The notes under the pieces are model-generated. The model worked only from the letters and a program-made list of their open reading frames with translations, made no database searches and was not told the origin of the DNA. Position numbers and translations under genes: made by a program. DNA of 64,000 nucleotides. It comes from Onchidella celtica (taxonomy: Eukaryota > Mollusca > Gastropoda > Systellommatophora > Onchidiidae). Within the stretch, counting starts at the first letter, position 1, and every line of letters begins with the position of its first letter. The DNA lies in the NCBI GenBank assembly GCA_963931925.1, contig OZ007580.1:8373134-8437133 (forward strand). The letters are read 5' to 3'. Positions 55,801-64,000 of the stretch are shown here, in pieces.

Positions 55801-58800
55801 TGACGCAGTGAAGTGCATGCTGGCTCGGAATTCGCTTGCCCTCTTTTCGTTGCTAGGGGCAACAGCATCCACGTTGCCAGAATGCTTATCCAGGCGGATT
55901 TGACTTCCCAATCTTGCGTACTTGTTGCATTTACACCAAGCTAGTTTCCTCCTCCTCCTCCTTCCCCTCCCCCGCTCTCCCTCTCTCTCTCTCATTCTCT
56001 CTCTCTCTCTCTTTTTGAAAGGGATCTCACAAAACAGTGCTTACCGAAAAGCTCATGTATCTATGACAGGAAGTGCAGATGGTAGCTCTAGAAATGACTG
56101 AGAAATTTAAGGTTAGATACACAGGAAGAGAAGAGGACTGATGAATGAGCAAGATTTTGAGCAGGAAATTGTAGGAGGATGAAGACACGATTTGGCAAAA
56201 CAAAGGAAACATAGTTTACAGAGCAGACATGGATCGATAACAAAATGTAGCTGATAGAACAGAAGTTCTGATGAAAAAACAATGGCCGACTGTATATTTA
56301 ATAGAAGAAGTGAGGGAAAGAGGCACGGGAGACAGATACAAAACGACAGAAAGAACAAGATGTTTAAACAAAAGATAAGACAGGCACAGTTTAAGAACCA
56401 TAACCTATTCAAATAAACAGATACCACAACCTCCCATGGAAAGATAGATAAGCACTTAAAGAGAACAAGTAGACTGACATGTATGCGGACAAACGAGGCC
56501 TGGCGTCGTTATTTACATATTGCATGAATAGAGAAAGGGTAGGAATTCTAAATTTTACTATACCCCCCCCCCCCACCCAGGGGCGAGGCTTCCTCATAAT
56601 CAAATAATCAGTGATTACCTTTCGAATATTAATTCTAGAATTACTACGCTTTTCCGATCGAGCCCAACTCCATTTAGTCAGTTCAGCATTCTATTCTACC
56701 TCGCTATTTTTGGTTTGTTGTTATAGCCTAACACCCCTCATGGAAAAGCATCTTTGTAGGGACCTACACCATATGAACTGGTCCAAAATCAGTGATTAAC
56801 AAAGACGAAGAAGACTTGACTACACCCAGAAGCTAGCTTGAGCATAGCCTGTATTCGCCGAAGTGGCGCCGCAGACAGCAAAATAGTGGGGGAAAAAATA
56901 GGATCTTAATCAAAGTTTGACCCGATTTACGTACCTATGCAAATTTTTCACTATGCGGTCGTTTTCATCTCAATCGAAAGGTAAAGAGTAGAGTGAAAGA
57001 GTTTGTGTGGATTTTTGTTTGTTTGTTTGAGGTAATCTAAGAATAATTGACTCTATGCACAGCAAGAGCTATCAAAGCATAATAATGTATTGTCTAAATC
57101 TAGATATAACTGCGATCAAAATCAGTAGAACATATCAAGAACATCAATTCACTTGATAGGTTGCTCGAACCTATGTGACCGCAACGGCAGATAGCCACTT
57201 CTCCGAGATGGCTACACATTGTTGTGTCACAGAGATGCCAGTTAAGCACTTTCTGCCATTTAATATTGATGGGTCTTTTTCGAGAAACTTTATGAGATGG
57301 TAGAAGAACAAAATCTCTGGCTATGAATATGACAATGAAAACTTGCCGTTCAAATTATATTTTAAAAAATGGATGAAAAATATGAGTCTATAAGTCTGTT
57401 AGTATGAATGAATGGTATTTTCAGATTAGTTTGGCTTGTAAATTGCTGCATTCCTGTCCTGTTGACACGAGTAGTCCGCTCTTTAGATTTTGCAGTGCCA
57501 TAGCACCCGTTTCATTGTTTTAGTCGCTGCATTTATAATTATGTAAATATGACGAAGCGATACGTCCTATTATAAGGATCTTACTAGCTTAAATTCTGAT
57601 TACCCTCTACAGAGGGCCACGCTTCGCCCCTGTACCCCCCAGATATTTGCTCGTAATTTTAGCTCAAAGTAAAATTTTAAAAAAATCCCCAGATCCTGTC
57701 GAGTTTCGACAAAAGATATGAAAAAAAAAGTAAAAAAAAAAAAAAGTACGAAAATGGAGACTTGGGGGTTATGCAGGGCAGCAGAACTTCGAAATAGTAA
57801 TCGTAAACCGAACAGAATAACTCCCCGGGTGTGCTTGCCATGCGAGAAGATGCATTTCTATGGAAAGTTTGAATTACACTATAATGATAAAAAAAAAATA
57901 AAAAATGGCATTATTGTGTGTTATTCCTCCAGGGGAATTATAAAATCATAAAAGCGAATGAAATAAACTCTTTAAATAATGACATGAAAGCAGCCTACAC
58001 TCGAAATGACGAGGATGACATCTTGCGCCATTAAAATAACAATTGGAGTATAGAATTGACATGCCATCCCACCGTTTAATACTGCTGAAAAATGAGCTGC
58101 TACCATTAATTCACGAACGTAATGTGAGCATTTACATAGCGCAATTTGGGCGCAGAAGATAATATAAAGTTTAATGTGCTAGTCATAAGTGCAGTGCTCA
58201 TGCTGAGACATTGCACTGGATTTGCCTGATCAAAAAAATATCAGACAATGTCTTCGTGGGCATTACGGCATTTATACAAATGGATCATAACAAAATGAAA
58301 CTGGCAAAGGTATAATAGAGAAACCAAGCAAGTCATTCAGATCGAAAAGAGAGAATACCCACCCACCCACCCCCCCCCCCCACACCCACCCACCCACCCA
58401 CCCTTCCTTGCTTTTTTTTTTCCATAAAGAGAGTGAGGAGGGGCAGAGGGGAGTTGAAGGAAAAAGGACAAGTAAGCCAAAAAGAAATAAGAAATAGAAA
58501 TAAATGGAAACAAACAAGAAAGAAGAATATGGAAGAATACTAAACCAAAAAAAAAAAACACAGAAAAAATTATTCTCACTTGAAATTTAATTTGCATAAA
58601 AGAATACCTGGCCTTTCTTTGACGGTTTTCGGGATCGGCGCGAGCTGGCACAAAACATGCATGACATTAAAATAAAAAAAATAAAAAAAATAAAAAGCTA
58701 TTCTGAACTAGTGTAAAGCGACATTTTTAATTATCTGGTGAGCTGGGAATGGCATAGTGTGGCCTGAGAAAGACTGCAGTGCCTGCCAATTGTTAACCGC

Positions 58801-59266
58801 ACCGTGGCCATAAATGGAAGATTCAAATTTATTAAAGCAAGCCTGGATCGCGGGCCGACGTGTCACGATCTTATTCTACAATAATTAAAAGATATTTGAG
58901 CTGTCGGTTTCCCTGAAATAATAATCAGTAAATTTACTTACATTTCCTTGCGTAAAGGGCCTCCGAGGTTGTATAAATAGAGAGATTTACTTCACATGTC
59001 CTCGGGCTACATTCAAGAAATAATCTACCTGCCCATACACTCACAAACTCGGATCTGTATGAATATGTTTCAGAATTGAGCAACTTCTGTTTAGCGGGAT
59101 ATTCTGCAAGACCTACTCTAACAACCTTTACAGTGTTGCCAAGCAGTTTACATTTCGCTTCGGTAACGGATCTGTAATCATCTATCGTAAGTCCTCATTG
59201 CTTTCTTACATAAAGAGCTATTACAGTTTACTGCCAATAAAGTGGTGTTTTGAAAGGAACTTTATT

Positions 59267-59301
<35 letters not shown>

Positions 59302-62300
59302 TTCATTTATTTATTCACTTATTTATCATTTATTTTTACAAATCCGTAAGCTGCCTTCATGTAATGATTCGTGTTATATTTATGTTGTCTTTGCTTTGTT
59401 GCTACCTTAAACTCTTTCTCAGGCACATATGACAGCCACAGACTTTGGCAGAAAGTTCGATAGATATGAAGATATGCTAATAACAGTAGATAATTTACAT
59501 TTCTGAACGTCTCAAACAAGATACCGAATGCTACATGTGGCCAAGAATTTGTTGTACTTTGGGAAGTGCGGATTTGGAAGTATAGAACTGAACGAAATGA
59601 ACTGAAGTAAATGTGGTCCAGTGAGACATTCGATGTATGGGACACATTATGTTGGACAGTTCGAGACTCCAACGTTAATTCATGCTCCTCCCTGATAATG
59701 TATGCTCACGTCATCCAACAGATCATAGCTGAAGTCAGTAGTTTTACCAACTATCACGATCTTAGGTTATTGGCACTCCGAGACAAAACTGTTCTGTCTC
59801 GGTTTTAGTGTGAAATGTGTGAAATCATTGAGCATTGGAAGTGACATACTGAATAAGGAACTGGAGGCGTTGGCCAGTCTGTCTTCAAAACCAAAGATAC
59901 CCAGACTTTAGCTTCTATCACGGATCTTTTACCGTGCTAGCTTTGAGAGTATGTGAAGGTGGGTATAAAGCCTGGCTCTGATCAGTATTACTGGGGACAA
60001 GAATCTGTTGAACAGATACAGAACTACTTATAACTTGGCGGAGTTAAAGAACAAGCGACTGGTAAAGGTCCATGGATAGCATATTTTGTCGACCATTGAA
60101 ATGAAGTTCTAAAACGATTCTTTAAGTTGCTTCAAGCTCAACGGGACATCGCGCACTGCCGAGACCAGAAACAAGTCTGTCTCACTCATTCGGGCTTGTC
60201 AAAACTGTCTTGAGTTAATTGGCGGGAAGCAAGACAAGACCTGGCACACTGAGTCAAAACAGATTCAAAGCAGATTCGACTCAGTGAGCCCCGGCCTTAG
60301 AAAACAGCCTTTGTTGATATCAAATCAACGTGCAGCAGCATTGACGTAAAAAGAGTAAGCTGAAAAATAAAATTTGGCAGCTATTGATGTTACATAAGCA
60401 TTTTCAAAACAATCTTTTTACGAGGGATGGATTTGACGTGAGAAAACTGAGCCTTTTTAAATTAATAATTGCGAACAAAGAAAACGGTTGGATAATTTTT
60501 GCCAGAGCGTGTCTTTATCTGGCATGGTTTGTAATAGCTTTTATCGCAACATAATTTTTCTTCTCAAAATTTGACATGTGAAAACGGAAAACAGCCACAA
60601 CAAAATACATGTATTACGACCTACGGGGCTTCGCTAAACAATGGTTATGTACTGTATATTTAGAAACTCATATGAATAATTCATGATGTTTTATTAAGCT
60701 GTCACTCCAGGAGGCATGTCGCCGGGCCAGAAAAGCATGACCATGTCAGGAATGACTTGGCAAGATCTGCAAGAAGTCTAGGCCAGCCCCGTGTTCTTGA
60801 AAAAAGTAGTTCAACCCAGGACAGCATTAATTTTCTTTTCTTTGAGATTAAAATGTCATGGAAAAGCGTTGATAACTTAAACATTCTCAATTTGGTGACA
60901 CGATATTTCGCATGTCTGTATGTTCCACAGCGGTTATATAGCAAATTATGAACCAGCCGCAACAAAAGCATAAAATCATAACAGTATTAAAAAAATATGA
61001 ATATGAAATTGTCAAAGCCTGCCACTTGCATGACTATGTTATTACTGCCTTGAAATATGTCAGGCTCCTCTCCTCTGTACACCCCATTATCTTGTTCTAA
61101 TATGAATTTAGATCAAACGGCAGATTCTGATAAATCTAGAACACTTTGCGAAACGAAGCTCGAAGTAGACCAGTGGTCTTGATTCTGAGATCTATGTTAC
61201 GTTGTAACATTCTTGTATCCGGGTTTTCTCATTTTAGACCATCTCAGAGGGTTAAATCCCACAAATTCTGACATAATAGTTCTTTAGTTCAAGGCAAAGC
61301 CTCAAGTGTCAAGTTTGAGCCTCTATATTCACATTCGATTGAAGTTAAAATATAAGGATTGGTTAATGGTGATTTTTGCCATACGAGCGTTTGCAGTCAT
61401 CCATAACTTTCTTGTCACCCCCACCCCCTGTTTCCAAGTACACAATTCCTTTCCATCATTACGGTGCCATGTGTTCAAGACAGACTAGTCTCAGCGTCCT
61501 GGAGGTGCCAGGCTAGTCAATAGTTTTAGAACAGGTTATCGATCATGTGCATTTTGATTATTAAGCACAGCTGGACAATTTCAGTGCTCAAACATTTTTT
61601 TGCACAGATCAATTTAGCAGAGCTGCGAGTAGTTTCGATATTATGACATAATGTAAAAGAAAACTGAGGCATGTAAATATAAACATGTTAGTACATAATC
61701 AGTCGTTTGTGGGTAGTTTTGCAGCATAGCAAGCGATAATTAGTAGGTAAAATGCAAAGCGTGCGAGGAAGCGAGCAGTAGAGCAGTGAGTATTGCATAG
61801 CCTCGTGTTTAACGCGAGCATGAGTTCCTGGATATATTCGAAGCCAAAGAAAGAAATACTCTGCCATGGGTGACCCACATCTCGGTTCTATTTTGAGTAG
61901 ACCTTTGAATAGGTTTGGCCGAGCATGTTGGAGTTTGACTGTTGAAATATGAAGGCGATAATAAGTGGGGTCATCATCTTGTTGGCTGACAAAGCGTGTA
62001 GCTAAAATTCAGAGATCTGAATGCAACGAACATACAAAAGCTACACGAGAAAATCACGAAACACGACTTTGACACGGCTTCTCTTCCTCTGAACATCTTC
62101 TGTGGTATCTCAATCTCCCAAAAATTTCATTTGTTTTGGAAAAAATCAGAAGTACAAGATTCATTCCTGTATCAGTAAGATTTATGAGCATGGACGTCTG
62201 TGCAGGCTCTCCAGTGATTGGATCTTTGTATTGTATTTGTATACATTATCTGTACTAGCCAACCCGATGTAAGGACACAAACAGGGTAATGAACAGCCAC

Positions 62301-63405
62301 GTGACAGGTCAGTTTCGCCTATCCCCTCTCTCCTCCCCGACTCCGCAAAGAGAAGAGAGGGAGGACATTTTCGATCATACTATTCAGTTCTGTAGGACGA
62401 AACTGTGTCTCTTTATTTGTGGCTCAAAAAAAAATAAAAATTCATGAGTAAGTGATATTACTAAGATTGAATTTTGTCCAGAATGTCGGCATAATTTACT
62501 GTAAAAAAATTGAAGCAGTTCATAAATTTTTGGTTACGAGGTCACTAACTTTTAGATGTTTACTGTTTCACCTACTAGCTCTGCTATAGTATGATTATAT
62601 ACTCGGATGTAAAACTTGCAGTTTGAAAAACATTTTGGCTAGCTGGCGTATCCAACGTATGCGAAACTGATCCCTCTCGCATGCAGACTTTCTGAATCTC
62701 ACTGAAGTTACTTTCTAGCGTACCATTCTTATTCATATTACCAAGAACACTAACATATTCACGTATTACTATAATAAATTTGCAATAAAAATATGAAATA
62801 ACAGAGATTGCCAATGTACATGGAAGACGTTGCCAGTATAAGTAGTTTATACGCTGCTTTCATGAAACAATGATCACAGTTATCACTCACTGCCTACACC
62901 CTTCAGAACAAAACAGGATAAAAGTAGAATAACCAGTGAAACTGAAAAATGGGAAAAGGTGGGGGGGGGGGGCAAAGGGGTGGAGGAAGGGGGGAATATC
63001 ACGACAGAGGGTTGACATGGAAATATGGAAAAAGGACGGAATAAAGGTAAGAGTGGGGGCAGGCGAGAGGGGGTAGTGGATAGATCATAGGAATGATATG
63101 CAAAGGGGATGACAGACTGGGGTGAACGAATTTAGGAATGAGAGAAGGGATAGTGTATAGAAGGGTAGGATCACAAACCGGTGGGTGGAGGTAGTTAACA
63201 CACAGCACACGGATTCAGGTGAGAAGAGGAGGGAGTTGGCGCAAACAGGTAGAGGCCACTAGGTGGTGCGTAGAAAGGGGGGCCCCCACACACACATGGC
63301 CGTGAACCCTCGTAATCCAGGCTGGACGGGGGGCCCCCCTCGTTGAGACAATCCACTCCAAAGTTTAAAGTTTTTACCTTCGATCTCGTCGCGGGAAAGC
63401 TCAGT
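49833..63405 (-). CDS. Myosin essential light chain, partial (start-codon exon not found)
   Basis: Minus-strand coding exons in order: 63378-63405, 53053-53199, 52208-52375, 50919-51005, 49833-49873 (with TAA at 49833-49835). Every junction is GT..AG and phases join, giving 156 residues; molluscan chains are about 157, so only the Met and perhaps one to a few residues are missing. Features: TELSRDEIEEIRDVFELYDF, first EF-hand loop DFWDGRDGEVDAF, later GEKAYKFEEFLP, TFADFMEAFKTFDREGQGF, MRHVLTCLG, LSDEEVDDIIK, EDLEGNVKYE and KILKGPFES. The protein wraps the myosin lever arm next to the regulatory light chain. In molluscs the first EF-hand of this chain holds the specific calcium site that switches muscle myosin on, and its acidic residues are kept here. 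The first visible intron is 10.2 kb. The exon of 28 nt is very short. Transcribed toward the receptor gene. Confidence 0.95.
50204..50435. mobile_element. Possible MITE with GGTGTCTCA termini
   Basis: CAGGGTGTCTCAAGAAA at the left and, inverted, CACGGGGGTGTCTCAAAAAA at the right enclose about 230 bp without coding capacity. The ends resemble Tc1/mariner-type terminal repeats. No convincing target duplication is seen (left flank TATA, right flank CATC), so this may be a decayed copy. It lies in the 3'-most intron of the light chain gene. Confidence 0.45.
50640..50830 (+). repeat. Degenerate TCTTGTCTTATC-rich simple repeat
   Basis: Repeated TCTTG and TCTTA words without a fixed period. Low complexity only; lies in a light chain intron. 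Confidence 0.6.
51212..51230 (+). repeat. Poly-G tract (G19)
   Basis: The longest uninterrupted G-run in the window. A G11 tract follows at 51585-51595. Both are in the light chain intron between 51006 and 52207. Confidence 0.95.
53424..53487 (+). repeat. 24-bp tandem duplication
   Basis: GAGGCCCTAGGCTATTCTAG with CTGT occurs twice in tandem, and its first half starts a third time. A related GAGGCCCTAGGC recurs at 53638. Confidence 0.85.
53611..53628 (+). repeat. Poly-C tract (C18)
   Basis: Eighteen consecutive C, so poly-G in the light chain pre-mRNA. Confidence 0.95.
55945..56016 (+). repeat. CT-rich compound microsatellite
   Basis: TCC triplets pass into CCCC-rich and then (CT)n sequence. 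Confidence 0.9.
59263..59338 (+). repeat. (ATTT)n microsatellite
   Basis: About 18 ATTT/TTTA units with a few C substitutions. Confidence 0.93.
60165..60275 (+). repeat. Dispersed repeat, copy 2
   Basis: Matches 41208-41325 in order and orientation. About 370 bp upstream, CCGAGACA and TGTCTCGG (59778-59802) form a hairpin; related words are also near copy 1 (40769-40867) but in the opposite order. Confidence 0.6.
63277..63339. repeat. Two G6C5-6 palindromes
   Basis: GGGGGGCCCCC at 63277-63287 and GGGGGGCCCCCC at 63328-63339, 40 bp apart, close to the first visible light chain exon. Confidence 0.9.
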
Positions 63406-64000
63406 CTGGGAGAGGAAAATTATGGACAAAACAAATCAATAATGAGAATGACAAAAAAAAAAAAAAAAAGTATGAAATCATAAACCCACTACAATGATCA
63501 ACATTCATTAATATTTATCGGAGAAATTTTACGCCCTATCAATTAAATTCGATGCATTATATCTAGCCTACTTGAAAAAAAAATGTAATCTAAATATTAA
63601 ATGCGCCCTGATACGCCGACTTCTCGCGCAATACTATCAATCATATTAGGCCATACTATCCTAATAGCTGTGAATTCGCAGCAGCCGTTGTTTCTGCCAA
63701 TAGACCAGTCAAGTAGACAGCATTTACCTTATTGTCAGTAGGTGTGACTAACTATATTATTGGGCTCTGTATTGAATGGTTTCTAGACCTCAGGAGAAAC
63801 AGAGCCATCGTATAAAGACCGAAAATTTCTCCACACTTTGTACGTAACATGGAATCCTGAAAGTTAAGGAGAAGTCGTAGCTCTTTATTCTCAAATCAGT
63901 GGACATTCCTTGTCAAACTTCAGACAAACTCACATTTGCCGTAACTTTGTCCCCAGAAATCCAGAGCCACTTATCGCATTTACTCAATAAGTATAGTCAG
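63406..64000 (-). other. Upstream intron of the myosin light chain gene
   Basis: An acceptor (CTCTCCCAG) precedes the exon at 63405, so this is intron. I looked for a minus-strand ATG shortly before a GT donor in phase 0 and found none convincing; the first coding exon is probably past 64000. An A-run is at 63452-63469. Confidence 0.6.

Larger units (their letters stand above)
53200..63377 (-). other. 10.2-kb intron of the myosin light chain gene
   Basis: It holds no gene I can support. Contents: poly-C or poly-G tracts (53611-53628, 53875-53884, 55520-55531, 56563-56574, 58370-58381, 62961-62972), a CT-rich stretch (55945-56016), an (ATTT)n run and a dispersed repeat at 60165-60275. Reading frames such as the Lys-rich one at 54367-54609 look random. 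Confidence 0.7.

Noticed and set aside
1..64000. A bacterial-type defence, secretion or biosynthetic system
   Set aside because: No such gene is present. The window is animal DNA with two spliced genes and retroelements.

Overview
This is eukaryotic genomic DNA: AT-rich, with spliced genes (GT..AG introns), many microsatellites and several retrotransposon families. The two host genes and the repeats point to a lophotrochozoan, most likely a mollusc. The myosin essential light chain carries the molluscan-type first EF-hand (DFWDGRDG). The nicotinic-receptor-like subunit is of the divergent kind common in molluscs. The species cannot be named from the sequence alone.

Layout. (1) 1-~5385, minus strand: the 5' part of an LTR retrotransposon that runs off the window start. 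It has a probable 5' LTR, a long leader built of repeated small hairpins, gag, and then protease followed directly by integrase, the order of the Gmr1-like branch of Ty3/Gypsy. (2) 5.4-11.3 kb: no gene; microsatellites, poly-G tracts and two SINE-derived fragments. (3) 11331-19819, minus strand: a complete Ty3/Gypsy element with two apparently identical 990-bp LTRs, a 4-bp target duplication, a tRNA-Lys primer-binding site, a polypurine tract, intact gag and pol, and a textbook -1 frameshift heptamer (TTTAAAC) at their overlap. (4) 22699-28346: a nested pair of non-LTR retrotransposons. A 5'-truncated minus-strand element (A) was split by a full-length plus-strand element (B, intact 1031-codon endonuclease/reverse transcriptase ORF). 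Both insertions have clear target duplications. (5) 30305-31183: a probable solo LTR with a 5-bp target duplication. (6) 33190-39384, plus strand: a nine-coding-exon Cys-loop (nicotinic acetylcholine receptor-like) subunit gene, 494 codons by my splice model. (7) 39.4-49.8 kb: no gene; a 69-bp perfect duplication, a 1.15-kb minisatellite, a 21-bp tandem array and a tRNA-headed SINE. (8) 49833-63405, minus strand: a myosin essential light chain gene in five visible coding exons. Its start-codon exon was not found and probably lies beyond the window end.

The two host genes are convergent (tail to tail) and have unrelated jobs: a ligand-gated channel subunit and a muscle myosin light chain. Everything else is mobile or repetitive DNA. 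The most unusual host-gene feature is the channel-lining helix of the receptor subunit, where normally polar 2' and 6' positions are leucine. The most unusual mobile-element features are the hairpin array in the first leader, the frameshift signal, and a 93-bp duplication carrying a second poly(A) signal inside each 990-bp LTR.

All coordinates, splice sites and motifs were read by eye. No alignment, folding or database search was run.
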